Shown here: positions 55,573 to 64,000 of the stretch, in pieces
Numbering within the stretch: position 1 is the stretch's first letter
How the letters are laid out: the number at the start of each line of letters is the position of its first letter
Assembly: GCA_963726065.1 (NCBI GenBank)
Contig: CAVSAU010000013.1
Location: 1-64,000 of the forward strand
Length of the DNA: 64,000 bases
Reading direction: 5' to 3'
From: Neomesorhizobium sp963726065
Lineage (GTDB): Bacteria; Pseudomonadota; Alphaproteobacteria; Rhizobiales; Rhizobiaceae
Program-made: the position numbers and the translations under genes
Notes under the pieces: model-generated
Database searches by the model: none
The model's input: the letters and a program-made list of their open reading frames with translations, nothing else
Told to the model about the DNA's origin: nothing

Positions 55573-57663
55573 TCAGCTTGCGGGGCCTTCACCTACCCCG
55601 GGTTTGCCTGGCAGGGTTTCTTTGAACAGTTCGAAGTCTGCCCGCTTGTCCTCGGGCACGAAGACGCGTTCACGGATGATGGTGTCTTCCGCCCAGTTGA
55701 ACATGAAGATCGGCGCGCCCACCGGAATGTTGGCGAAGCGTTTGTTGATGATGAGGGCGCCGGGATATTCGGTCAGGCCAATCGTATCAAGGTTGGTCGT
55801 GGCGATCTTCTGATACTGCTTCATCAACTCCGCCCGTTCGGTGTCGTCGCTGCTGGCAATGAACTTGTTGACCGTTTCGACCAGGTCTTGTTCGAACGGC
55901 ATCAGGTCCAACTGGCCGCCCTCCGGGGCGCGGTGATGGTCGCTGGTGCGCGGACCGGTCGCGGCGAGCTCGGGCGTGTCCTGCACCACCGAAGCCCGTT
56001 CGGCTTCGTTGCGCATGACCATCCAGTCGTACCGGCCGGCGTAGCGGTTGGCATCGAACTGCTTGCCGTCGAGTGAGTTCAGCACCACGCGGATGCCGAG
56101 CTTTTCCATCTGGCCGATGACGCCCTCGGCCAGGCTCTTGTCGGTGGTGTAGTCCGAGTTGTCGAGCAGCACGACCTCGAGGTCCCGGCCGCCTTGCTTG
56201 TCGGCGGGGAAGTTCACGAAGCCATTGCCGTCCGTGTCCTTGAGGCCGACCTTTTCCAGCAACGCCTTGGCGCCGTCGAGGTCGAAAGGATAGTACATCG
56301 TCGATGCGCGGTCATAGAAGCTGGTCGCTGACGACAATCCACCTGGGTAAATCGCTGTGAACGGGCCCTTTACAAGCGACTCGCCCAGCGCCTTGCGATC
56401 CAGCGCCATGGTCACCGCCTTGCGGAAATCCAAATCGCGGTTCAGCTCGCGCAGCGCCTGTCCACGTTCGTCCGGCTCGCCCCAGCCATTCCCGGAGAAA
56501 TTGAGATAGAGGTTGTAGCCGATGACACGCGGGCCGAAGGCAAGCCGCGCCGGCGCGTTCGGATCGGCAGCCCGCTTGAGGGCCTCGACGAAGTTTTCCG
56601 GCTGCTCCAGGTTGGAGAAGTCGGCCGAGCCGGCGATCGTCTGCACATCGCGGTCCGCCCATGTCGACAGCTTGTAGTGCAGCTCGTCCAGGTAAGGCAG
56701 CTGGTTGCCGGCCTCGTCAACCTTCCAATAATAAGGATTGCGGCGCAGCACGATAATATCGTCGGGGCGGTAGGCGACAGGCACCCAAGCGCCCATTACC
56801 GGCATGTTCATGAAGTCGGCAGGCCAACCGTTCTTGTACTGATCGTAGGTCATATCCTTATTGTACTTGGGGTGCTTGGTCTTCAGGATATGCGATGGGC
56901 CAGGACAGAACGTGCCATAGGCCATGGCGTAAAGATGCTGGCGCGGAAAGGACTCCTTGAAGGTCCACTCGATCGTGTACGGGTCGATCGCCTTCAGCGT
57001 TGTGCCCGTGCCGAAGGTTTCCGGCGACGCGGCATTGAGCGGGGTGACGTTCGGATCGAGGACGTTATCCTGCCAGTAAAACAGGATGTCCTCGGAATCG
57101 AATGGGTCGCCGTCGGACCACTTCGCCCCCTCGACAAGCTTCATCGTCAAAACCTTGCCATCGTCGGACCATGACCAGCTCTTGGCAAGGTTTGGCAGCG
57201 GCTCCATGTCCTGGGCCTCGATTTGGAACAGTGGCGCGGTGCGGGTCAGGCATTCCGACATGCCGATGTCGATGCCGCCCCAGCCCTGGGTTTGGCCGGC
57301 CGAATAATTCCAGCCTTCCGGCCGGCCTCCGATGACGTGGCGCATGACATCGCCATAAGTGCCTATGCCGTCAGGCGCATTGCCAGCCTTGAACACCAGC
57401 GGCTCCTTGGGCAAGCGTTCCGCCAAAGGCGGCAGCTTGCCGGTTTTGACGAATTTTTCGGTGACCCAGCCTGGCTCGTTGTACGCCGGCAGCGACTTGA
57501 ACTCCTCGATCGAATCGCGCGGCACATAGGCCGCCTTGCCCTGCGCCGGGAACTCCGGCTGCTGCGGCACCTCCACCGGCTCGGAAGCGACGGCATGGGT
57601 CGCAAGGGTCGACACGCCAAGAAGCAAGAACGCAGTCCTGCGCAGACCAAGTTTGATCATCAT
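55573..57663 (-). CDS. agpA: Alpha-galactoside-binding protein, Opp/Dpp (SBP_bac_5) class
   Basis: 696 residues, signal peptide (LGLRRTAFLLLGVSTLATHA) with cleavage after VAS. The size and sequence (VFKAGNAPDGIGTYGDVMRH, LAKSWSWSDDGKVLTMKL, then GDPFDSEDILFYW) are of the large oligopeptide-binding class. The AgpA alpha-galactoside-binding protein of Sinorhizobium meliloti belongs to this class. First transporter gene after the GH4 gene; substrate melibiose/raffinose-type sugars by homology. Confidence 0.88.
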   Translation of the reverse strand: MMIKLGLRRTAFLLLGVSTLATHAVASEPVEVPQQPEFPAQGKAAYVPRDSIEEFKSLPAYNEPGWVTEKFVKTGKLPPLAERLPKEPLVFKAGNAPDGIGTYGDVMRHVIGGRPEGWNYSAGQTQGWGGIDIGMSECLTRTAPLFQIEAQDMEPLPNLAKSWSWSDDGKVLTMKLVEGAKWSDGDPFDSEDILFYWQDNVLDPNVTPLNAASPETFGTGTTLKAIDPYTIEWTFKESFPRQHLYAMAYGTFCPGPSHILKTKHPKYNKDMTYDQYKNGWPADFMNMPVMGAWVPVAYRPDDIIVLRRNPYYWKVDEAGNQLPYLDELHYKLSTWADRDVQTIAGSADFSNLEQPENFVEALKRAADPNAPARLAFGPRVIGYNLYLNFSGNGWGEPDERGQALRELNRDLDFRKAVTMALDRKALGESLVKGPFTAIYPGGLSSATSFYDRASTMYYPFDLDGAKALLEKVGLKDTDGNGFVNFPADKQGGRDLEVVLLDNSDYTTDKSLAEGVIGQMEKLGIRVVLNSLDGKQFDANRYAGRYDWMVMRNEAERASVVQDTPELAATGPRTSDHHRAPEGGQLDLMPFEQDLVETVNKFIASSDDTERAELMKQYQKIATTNLDTIGLTEYPGALIINKRFANIPVGAPIFMFNWAEDTIIRERVFVPEDKRADFELFKETLPGKPGVGEGPAS

Positions 57664-57765
57664 CGACTTCTCTCCCTTTAAGCGCCGGTGGTTCCCGGCG
57701 TTCCTCGATACAGCCGTTCAGCCGGCCTTTGACTTCGCGCCCGCGGGCGATGCAATGAGCGCCGC

Positions 57766-59226
57766 TTATTCGGCTGCCTGGACCTTGTCGGCGCGCAACT
57801 GTTCAATCGTGCGTACCTTGCGGCGCGCTACCCCCTCCCAGTCGCGGGTCTTCACGGTTGCCTTGGCGAGCCGCTCCCTGGCGTGAGGCACGGCATCGGC
57901 ATATTGCGGCAGCCATTCGGCCTGAGCGACGACCATCTCGTCGACCATCTGCCACACTTCCTCTGGCGTGCAGATCGCGCCTACCAGCGGGTCGTGCAGC
58001 ACGGCCAATTTCAGCAGGTCGATGTCGCCCGACACAGCGGCGTGCACCGACATGCGCTGCACATTGATCGATGCCATGCAGGTAGCCGCGCAGGCCTCCG
58101 GCAACGTTATCCCAGCTACCATGTTGATGCCGAAGCGGTCGACGAAGCCAGGCGACTCGATGATCGCGTCAGCGGGCAGGTTGACGATGGCGCCGTCGTT
58201 CCTGACGTTGAAGTGACCACGATAGACGCGGCCGGTCTCAAGCGCCTCCAGAATGTGGCTGGCATGCTCGTTGGACCGCTTTTGCACATCAATCGGCTTG
58301 CCTGCCTGCTCTAGCAGCGCGGGAAACTCCGTTTCGAACCAATTGCGGTTTTCAGTCGAGTAGCGGAGGTAGCCGCCGGTCTCGCCATGGATCCAGTCCG
58401 ACATGTCGATCCATTTGGTGATCTCGTCGGGCCGCTTGCGATACCAAGGCAGGTATTCTGACAGATGTCCGTTGCTCTCTGTCGAATAGACGCCGAAACG
58501 CTTCAGCACATCGATGCGCAGCTTTTCCTGTTGTGAAAAGACGGGATGCGCCTCGAAGGCGGTAACCAGCTCTTGCTTGCCGATCTTGCGGCCGTTCAGG
58601 CGCACGTCGATGAACCAGGTCTGGTGGTTGATGCCAGAGCAGATGAAATCGAGCTCGCCTTCCTTTGCGCCGAGGATCTCGGCAATCTGCTCGCCGCCAT
58701 GTTGCACGCCGTGACAGAGCCCGACGGTATCGACCTTGCCATATTCGATTGCAGCCCAGGTGTTCATTGCCATTGGGTTGGCGTAGTTGAGGAACTTCGC
58801 ACCCGGCGCCGCAGCCTCGCGAATGTCCTTGCAGAAGTCGAGGATGACCGGAATGTTGCGTTGACCGTAGAGGATGCCGCCGGCGCAGATGGTGTCGCCC
58901 ACACATTGATCGACGCCATATTTGAGCGGAATTCGGATATCGTCGGCATATGCCTCCAACCCGCCGACGCGCACGCAACTGATGATGTAGCGTGCGCCCT
59001 CGATCGCCCTGCGGCGGTTGGTCGTTGCCGTGACCCTGGTGGGCAGTTTGTTGGCAGCGACAATCCGGTCGAGTATCGCCTTGATCATCTTCAGGTTCTG
59101 ATCGCTGATGTCGGTCAGTGCGACTTCAATGTCCTGCAATTCCGGCACGCACAGAATGTCTGTGAACAACTTCTTGGTGAAGCCAATACTGCCCGCACCG
59201 ATGATGGCGATCTTCAAACTGCTCAT
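57766..59226 (-). CDS. agaL1: Glycoside hydrolase family 4 enzyme with CHGV motif
   Basis: 486 residues from MSSLKIAIIGAGSIGFTKKL; a GGGAGG site six bases before this ATG fits better than the ATG two codons earlier. Metal/NAD features: GLCHGVQHGGEQIAEIL and SGINHQTWFIDV. The four-residue signature is CHGV. In my recollection CHG marks the alpha-glucuronidase subgroup while CHSV marks alpha-galactosidases. By position it corresponds to agaL1 of the agp locus, so the true specificity is open. First gene of the operon, under the divergent AraC regulator. Confidence 0.85.
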   Translation of the reverse strand: MSSLKIAIIGAGSIGFTKKLFTDILCVPELQDIEVALTDISDQNLKMIKAILDRIVAANKLPTRVTATTNRRRAIEGARYIISCVRVGGLEAYADDIRIPLKYGVDQCVGDTICAGGILYGQRNIPVILDFCKDIREAAAPGAKFLNYANPMAMNTWAAIEYGKVDTVGLCHGVQHGGEQIAEILGAKEGELDFICSGINHQTWFIDVRLNGRKIGKQELVTAFEAHPVFSQQEKLRIDVLKRFGVYSTESNGHLSEYLPWYRKRPDEITKWIDMSDWIHGETGGYLRYSTENRNWFETEFPALLEQAGKPIDVQKRSNEHASHILEALETGRVYRGHFNVRNDGAIVNLPADAIIESPGFVDRFGINMVAGITLPEACAATCMASINVQRMSVHAAVSGDIDLLKLAVLHDPLVGAICTPEEVWQMVDEMVVAQAEWLPQYADAVPHARERLAKATVKTRDWEGVARRKVRTIEQLRADKVQAAE

Positions 59227-59369
59227 TGTCATCCTCCCGGCAAGGCGGCCGGCTTCCAGCGACTAGGTAAAATTGATGCACGATCAGCGCACGCGTGCGC
59301 TGATGGGCCTTTTTCCTCCGTTTCGCGCGTCACTGACATTTGAGCCGTGCGTCTTCTTCTCTTTTGTCG

Positions 59370-59383
59370 GATTATGCGCATAA
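59370..59383. promoter_or_regulatory. 14-bp perfect palindrome in the agp control region
   Basis: ATTATGCGCATAAT, exact over all 14 bases, in the 235-bp gap between the GH4 gene and the divergent AraC gene. A candidate operator in a region where the AraC activator should bind; it could also belong to another repressor. Confidence 0.5.
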
Positions 59384-59461
59384 TGCCGGTGAGGCCTAGA
59401 GGTCGATTGTGCTATCGCGGGTAAATTTGTGCTGAGCCACCTGATCGAATCCGGGCCGGCG

Positions 59462-60295
59462 ATGAAGAGCGTCTCGCTGCCACGCGGACGCCAGCGCCTG
59501 CACACGATGCCGACCAGCACCGGTTATGAGATCCGAACCGACAGCACCTATAGCTGGGATGGCCGCAAACGGGGCCACTCCAGCTTCACGGTGCTGCAGC
59601 ATAGCATCGCCGGATCTGGCAATCTGCGCTACGAAAACCGGACCTATCGCGTGCGTCCCGGGGAGACCATGCTGCTCATCATCCCGCACAACCACCGCTA
59701 TTGGTTGGAGGATGGCGGACGATGGGAGTTCTTCTGGATATCGATGCATGGCGAGGAGGCGCTGCGAATCCAGCAGGACATTTTGAACGTCACCGGGCCA
59801 CTCTTCAAATTGGATCCGGAAACCATCGACCGCCTGGCAGACTGTACGCTGCGTCTGATCCAGGGCGGCGCTGATCGTCCCGGCAGCGCCTCCTCGATCG
59901 CCTATGAAGCCGCGATGGTGCTCTATGACGATGTCTTCGGTTCGCACCCCGTGGCAAGCAAGGAGAGCCGGGCCATGCAGCATGTCATCGATCACATCGC
60001 TGCCAATCTCGACAAGCCCCTGCCGGTTGAGGAACTGGCCGAGGTTTCCGGCATGAGCCGCGCGCATTTTTCGCGCGTGTTTGCCGCCAGCGAAGGAATG
60101 CCGCCGGCGGAGTTCGTGGTGCAGAAGCGTTTGTTGCGGGCAGTCAAGCTGTTAGCCAAGAACACGGTGCCGGTAAAGGAAATCTCGATCCTGTGCGGCT
60201 TTCCGGATCCGAATTATTTCGCCAAAGTGTTCCGCCGGGTCTATGGCGCGAGCCCGACGGAATACCGCACCAGCGGCATGTACTTGAGTGTGTGA
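59462..60295 (+). CDS. agpT: AraC-family activator of the agp operon (AgpT-like)
   Basis: 277 residues from ATG; a GTG 11 codons earlier is also possible. The N-terminal sugar-sensing cupin has GSGNLRYENRTYRVRPGETM and HNHRYWLEDGGRWEFFWISM. C-terminal HTH pair: VEELAEVSGMSRAHFSRVFA and VKEISILCGFPDPNYFAKVF. Divergent from the agp operon, as agpT is in Sinorhizobium meliloti, so likely its activator in response to alpha-galactosides. Confidence 0.9.
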   Translation: MKSVSLPRGRQRLHTMPTSTGYEIRTDSTYSWDGRKRGHSSFTVLQHSIAGSGNLRYENRTYRVRPGETMLLIIPHNHRYWLEDGGRWEFFWISMHGEEALRIQQDILNVTGPLFKLDPETIDRLADCTLRLIQGGADRPGSASSIAYEAAMVLYDDVFGSHPVASKESRAMQHVIDHIAANLDKPLPVEELAEVSGMSRAHFSRVFAASEGMPPAEFVVQKRLLRAVKLLAKNTVPVKEISILCGFPDPNYFAKVFRRVYGASPTEYRTSGMYLSV

Positions 60296-60517
60296 GTATG
60301 CCACGGTTTTTCGACAAGCTACTATCCGTGTATATGGCAAATCAATAGATCAGTCAGTACTGACTAGTAATAGATATTCTCAGAAATACATGCCGATGAT
60401 TACTTTATATTCCAGCATGACTTCTTTGTTAAGCGGTGGCACGTTCTGCACAAGCGATGCGCGACGTGGACCACTGTCATGACCAGGATTTTGCCATCGA
60501 ACCAAATTTAGGGCTTT

Positions 60518-61024
60518 CTATTCAGCCGCATTGCGCCGGGGCAGCACCCAGCCGGGGCGTGGAAAGTGGCAGGTGTAGCCGTTGGGGTAGTGCTCCAGGT
60601 AATCCTGATGCTCCGGCTCCGCCTCCCAGAAGTCTCCCACCGGCTCGATGTCGGTCACGACTTTTCCTGGCCAAAGGCCCGAAGCCTCCACATCAGCGAT
60701 GGTGTCCTCGGCTGTGCGCTTCTGCTCCTCGTTCGCGTAGTAGATCGCCGAACGGTAGGAACTGCCGACGTCATTGCCCTGCCGGTTTCGCGTGGTGGGA
60801 TCGTGGATCTGGAAAAAGAACTCCAGGATCCGACGATAGCTGATCATCTCGGGATCGAAGATGATTTCTATAGCCTCGGCATGATTGCCATGATTGCGGT
60901 AAGTCGCATTCGCCACGTCTCCGCCGGTGTATCCCACGCGGGTCCCGGTGACGCCCGGCAGCTTGCGGATCAGGTCCTGCATGCCCCAGAAACAGCCACC
61001 CGCCAGAACAGCTATCTCAGTCAT
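60518..61024 (-). CDS. msrA: Peptide methionine sulfoxide reductase MsrA
   Basis: 168 residues from MTEIAVLAGGCFWGMQDL. The catalytic GCFWG Cys and downstream GYTGGDVANATYRNHGNHAE and GNDVGSSYRSAIYY are diagnostic. Reduces methionine-S-sulfoxide in proteins. The extra upstream ORF codons are not family sequence. Starts a group of stress-linked genes. Confidence 0.96.
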   Translation of the reverse strand: MTEIAVLAGGCFWGMQDLIRKLPGVTGTRVGYTGGDVANATYRNHGNHAEAIEIIFDPEMISYRRILEFFFQIHDPTTRNRQGNDVGSSYRSAIYYANEEQKRTAEDTIADVEASGLWPGKVVTDIEPVGDFWEAEPEHQDYLEHYPNGYTCHFPRPGWVLPRRNAAE

Positions 61025-61240
61025 TTTGGATCTCCGTAAACGTGAATTTCCCGTGCTCATCGGCGTATTCGTAGATTACCAGATGAAATGGCAGCTCGCC
61101 TGGTTCCATTGTACGTCAACGTCTCACAAGGCAAATCATCCAAAAGTATCGCCGATACCAACGTGCAATAGATTTTGCTTCGCCTGACGCCGATTTAATA
61201 ACCGCATCCAATCAGTTCCAAGAATGCGGAAGAGGACGTC

Positions 61241-62518
61241 ATGTCAGCAATGTCGCTAAACGCTACTCGACGAGAATTGCTTGTCGCCGCGACTGCCGCC
61301 GGAGCGCTCAGCCTATTCCCAACGACGCTGCGTGCCGCTGGGAGCGAACCGATCCGCTCCTTTACGGTCAACATTCCCCAAGCGCAGATTGACGAGCTCC
61401 AGCGGCGCATTGCCGCGACACGCTGGCCAGACCCAGAAACGGTCGACGACCGCTCGCAAGGCATACAGCTGGCAAACCTGCAGGAGATCGTGCGTTACTG
61501 GGGGGCCGAATACGATTGGCGTAGGGCGGAGTCGAAGCTGAACGCTTTCCCGCAGTTCATCACTGAGATCGACGGGCTCGACATCCATTTCATCCACGTT
61601 CGCTCGAAGCATCCCAATGCTTTGCCGCTAATCATGACGCATGGCTGGCCAGGCTCGGTCTTCGAGTTGCTGCAGACGGTTGGCCCGCTCACGGATCCGA
61701 CCGCCCATGGCGGAAGTGCCGAGGACGCATTCCATCTCGTCCTTCCCTCGATGCCGGGTTACGGCTTTTCCGGCAAGCCAAGCGTGCCCGGCTGGAATGC
61801 CGAGCGCATCGCTCGTGCCTGGACCGTGCTTATGACGCGCCTCGGCTACGCTCGCTATGTCGCGCAGGGCGGCGACTGGGGCGCGCCGATTTCCAGCGCG
61901 ATGGCGCGACAGTCGTCGAGCGGGCTCCTCGGCATCCACATCAACCTGCCAGCGACCGTGCCGGCAGAGGTGGCGATGCTGCTCGCAGCCGGTGGGACTG
62001 CGCCGGCGGAATTCTCCGAAAAGGAACGCACGGCATTCAACTCGCTCGATACGTTCTTCAAGAAGTACAGGGCCTACGCGGCAATGATGGGCACGCGCCC
62101 GCAGACGATCGGATACGCCTTGACGGATTCCCCGGTCGGGCTTGCGGCCTGGATGTACGACTACAACAACGCCGAGCCCGAGCGTCTGCTCAGCAAGGAC
62201 GATATGCTGGACGACGTCACACTGTACTGGCTGACCAACACTGCGACTTCGTCTGCCCGCCTGTACTGGGAGACCAAGGGCCAGAGCATAGTTCTCGCGG
62301 CAGCCCAGAAGACGGATGAGATCTCGCTTCCCGTGGCCATCACGGTGTTTCCCGATGAGGTCTACCGAGCTCCCGAGACATGGGCCCGGCGCGCCTACCG
62401 AAACCTCATCTACTTCAACGAGGTCGACAGAGGCGGGCACTTCGCCGCCTGGGAAGAGCCGGAGCTCTTCTCCGTCGAGTTGCGCGCTGCCTTCAGGTCG
62501 CTTCGGCCGCTGCTTTGA
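61241..62518 (+). CDS. Exported epoxide hydrolase (EHN/alpha-beta hydrolase)
   Basis: 425 residues; a Tat-like signal (TRRELLVAATAAGALSLF) ends near LRAAG. The epoxide-hydrolase N-terminal domain (FTVNIPQAQIDELQRRIAAT, then RWPDPE) precedes the fold. Oxyanion HGWPGS, nucleophile Asp in QGGDWGAPI and the His in DRGGHFAAWEEPELF are present. Probably opens epoxides of hydrophobic compounds in the periplasm. First of four consecutive plus-strand genes. Confidence 0.9.
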   Translation: MSAMSLNATRRELLVAATAAGALSLFPTTLRAAGSEPIRSFTVNIPQAQIDELQRRIAATRWPDPETVDDRSQGIQLANLQEIVRYWGAEYDWRRAESKLNAFPQFITEIDGLDIHFIHVRSKHPNALPLIMTHGWPGSVFELLQTVGPLTDPTAHGGSAEDAFHLVLPSMPGYGFSGKPSVPGWNAERIARAWTVLMTRLGYARYVAQGGDWGAPISSAMARQSSSGLLGIHINLPATVPAEVAMLLAAGGTAPAEFSEKERTAFNSLDTFFKKYRAYAAMMGTRPQTIGYALTDSPVGLAAWMYDYNNAEPERLLSKDDMLDDVTLYWLTNTATSSARLYWETKGQSIVLAAAQKTDEISLPVAITVFPDEVYRAPETWARRAYRNLIYFNEVDRGGHFAAWEEPELFSVELRAAFRSLRPLL

Positions 62519-62554
62519 TCACCAAGTTTCCTTGAAAGACAAAAGGAGAATCTC

Positions 62555-62995
62555 ATGAAAACGACACGATCGGTGGCCCCGATAGCAGGGCTATTGTTCT
62601 TGGGAGGTGGCGTAGTCTCCCTGCCCACTGACGCCAGTGCGCACGACACGGCTCCCGGCGAAACCGTCACCGAAGCCGCGAACGAGCCGATTCCGAACCT
62701 GCCGGGGAAGCAGCTGATCAGCCTGGTCGTCGACTATGCCCCTGGGGCGAGTTCTGCCGCGCACCATCACGCCGGCTCGGCTTTCATCTACGCCTATGTC
62801 ATCTCGGGCGCGGTCCGGAGCCAGGTCGATGACGAGCCAGCCCGTATCTACAAAGCAGGCGAAGCGTGGTTCGAAAAGCCCGGCGCACATCACAAGGTGA
62901 GCGCCAATGCCAGCGACACCGAGCCGGCGCGGCTTCTGGCCGTCTTTATCGTCGATGAAGCCGATAAGCGGCTGGTGACCCCCGACGCCAAGTGA
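62555..62995 (+). CDS. Exported cupin-domain protein 1
   Basis: 146 residues with a signal peptide (SVAPIAGLLFLGGGVVSL). Cupin motif: YAPGASSAAHHHAGSAFIYA and GEAWFEKPGAHHKVSAN, with the metal-binding histidines intact. AAAGGAGA site before ATG. 36 bases after the epoxide hydrolase, likely the same transcript. Confidence 0.88.
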   Translation: MKTTRSVAPIAGLLFLGGGVVSLPTDASAHDTAPGETVTEAANEPIPNLPGKQLISLVVDYAPGASSAAHHHAGSAFIYAYVISGAVRSQVDDEPARIYKAGEAWFEKPGAHHKVSANASDTEPARLLAVFIVDEADKRLVTPDAK

Positions 62996-63023
62996 AAAAT
63001 ACCCAGACAAAAGGACAGGAGTG

Positions 63024-63476
63024 ATGTCCCAGCGTATGAATTACTATGCGGCCTCGCCGGCCGGGATGAAGGCCCTTGGGGTCGCCTACGCGCATGTGCG
63101 CCAGTCGGGGCTCCCCTCGCGGCTGATCGATCTGGTGTTTTTGCGGGTGTCGCAGATCAACGGGTGTGCCTATTGCATCGACACGCATTCGCGCGACCTT
63201 CTGAAGGCCGGACTGCCCGTAGAGCACCTCGTCCTCGTCGCCGCATGGCAGGAGGCCGGCAGCATCTTCAACGAGCAGGAAAAGGCAGCGCTCTCTTGGG
63301 CGGAAGCCGTGACTCGCCTGGGCGACAAAGGGGTGCCGGACTGCGCGTTCGAAGCAGCGGCCGCAGCCTTTAACGAGACGCAGTTGGCTGACCTGACGAT
63401 CGCGATCAGCCTGATGAACGCCTACAACCGGGTCGCGATCAGCTTCCGCGCCACACCCCTGGCGCTTGCCGCGTGA
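63024..63476 (+). CDS. AhpD-like / carboxymuconolactone decarboxylase family protein
   Basis: 150 residues from MSQRMNYYAASPAGMKALGV. The redox motif NGCAYCIDTHS (CxxC plus His) is typical of alkylhydroperoxidase-like AhpD proteins that cycle with thioredoxin-like donors. Length is typical of the family. Lies between two cupin genes. Confidence 0.9.
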   Translation: MSQRMNYYAASPAGMKALGVAYAHVRQSGLPSRLIDLVFLRVSQINGCAYCIDTHSRDLLKAGLPVEHLVLVAAWQEAGSIFNEQEKAALSWAEAVTRLGDKGVPDCAFEAAAAAFNETQLADLTIAISLMNAYNRVAISFRATPLALAA

Positions 63477-63495
63477 TGAACGACAAGGAGTTTGC

Positions 63496-63916
63496 ATGAA
63501 AACGATTCGAATATGTAGCGGCAGCGGCGCTGATCGCTGTAAGCAGCTTGGCCATCAACGTAGGACGGGCACAGCAGTCGGGAATCAACCGCACCGATTT
63601 GCAGCGGCATGATCTCGGGCTCCCGGGACGTGAGCTAATTCAGGTGCGCGTCGACATCGCTCCAGGTGTGCTCGCCCCCAATCACAGCCATCCGGGCGAA
63701 GAGGCTGTCTACGTCATCGAGGGTTTGCTCGAGTATCGGCTCGAGGGCGAGCCGCCGGTGACGCTGAAGGCCGGCGAAGTTCTATTCATCCCAGCCGGAA
63801 AGGTTCACTCGGCGAAGAATGTCGGCAACGTCAACGCGGCGGAGCTTGCCACATACATCGTCGAAAAAGGAAAGCCACTCGCCGCGCCTGGTCAGATGGT
63901 CGTCCCGGCGAACTGA
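63496..63916 (+). pseudogene. Exported cupin-domain protein 2, frameshifted near the start
   Basis: From ATG 63496 (ACAAGGAG site) the frame is MKTIR, then one extra A near 63509 shifts it; the signal peptide YVAAAALIAVSSLAINVGRA and the cupin follow in the next frame. The cupin core (VRVDIAPGVLAPNHSHPGEE, GEVLFIPAGKVHSAKN) has its histidines. About 139 residues without the slip. A single-base error is likely. Confidence 0.8.
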
Positions 63917-63958
63917 CCAGGGCGACGACAACACGAAGAAGAGACAAAGGATTCTGTC

Positions 63959-64000
63959 ATGGATGAACTCAACACTATTATCGACCGCTCCGACGCATCC
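63959..64000 (+). CDS. Start of an unidentified gene, cut by the window end
   Basis: The first 14 codons (MDELNTIIDRSDAS) are visible before the end. The ribosome-binding site is weak (GACAAAGGA). No family can be named. Confidence 0.4.
   Translation, partial: MDELNTIIDRSDAS

Noticed and set aside
60436..60453. Second sigma-54-like site (TGGCACG near 60438)
   Set aside because: The -12 part lacks the TTGC at the needed spacing.
1..64000. CRISPR array, insertion sequence or prophage
   Set aside because: No regularly spaced repeats, transposase, integrase or phage structural genes were seen in either strand.

Overview
The window looks like the chromosome of an alphaproteobacterium of the Rhizobiales, most likely Mesorhizobium or a close relative. 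This is judged from high GC, a urtABCDE urea importer, an ALAS-type hemA, an agp/melA alpha-galactoside operon of the Sinorhizobium kind and several small rhizobial hypotheticals. No plasmid, phage, IS or CRISPR signature was seen.

Layout. 0-1.6 kb: two small hypotheticals and a 1-kb gap with a possible gene remnant. 1.6-7.6 kb (minus): urtEDCBA, a urea ABC importer behind a textbook sigma-54 promoter; urtA carries a frameshift. 8.0-18.1 kb (plus): one long operon. It encodes a six-part polyol-type ABC importer (binding protein, two permeases, a 68-aa membrane protein, two ATPases) followed by dhaL, dhaM, HPr, Enzyme I, a small HTH protein and dhaK. This amounts to uptake plus a private PEP-driven phosphorelay for a three-carbon ketose or related polyol. 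A distinctive inverted repeat lies upstream of it. 18.1-27.8 kb: mixed small genes (TetR and HxlR regulators, a membrane protein, a methyltransferase, a CadC-like TPR protein, DUF2380, a broken SphA-like porin, GST, YidB, GlsB/YeaQ).

27.8-40.1 kb: galE, hemA, an aminotransferase, mscL, a CrbS/CrbR-like two-component pair (Na+/solute-symporter-fused hybrid kinase plus LuxR regulator), a DUF952 gene, pyrD, a histone-deacetylase-like gene and a DUF6460 gene. Almost every gene here except hemA and one exported protein is broken by one-base slips. Because housekeeping genes are hit, sequence error is the likeliest cause. 40.2 kb: tRNA-Gly(CCC). 40.5-41.4 kb: an ArsR-SRPBCC pair with two copies of a 19-bp operator-like repeat.

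42.5-60.3 kb: two carbohydrate loci. The first has a divergent AraC regulator, a sugar ABC importer and an unusual 686-aa fusion of a Gfo/Idh/MocA dehydrogenase with an aldo/keto reductase. The second is an agp-type locus: a divergent AraC activator, two GH4 glycosidases and an Opp/Dpp-class importer. One GH4 has the alpha-galactosidase CHSV motif, the other the alpha-glucuronidase-type CHGV motif. 60.5-64 kb: msrA, then an epoxide hydrolase, two small exported cupins, an AhpD-like protein and the start of one more gene, which reads as an oxidative or xenobiotic-stress cassette.

Starts were chosen from ribosome-binding sites and family lengths. Functions come from motif recognition, not database searches.
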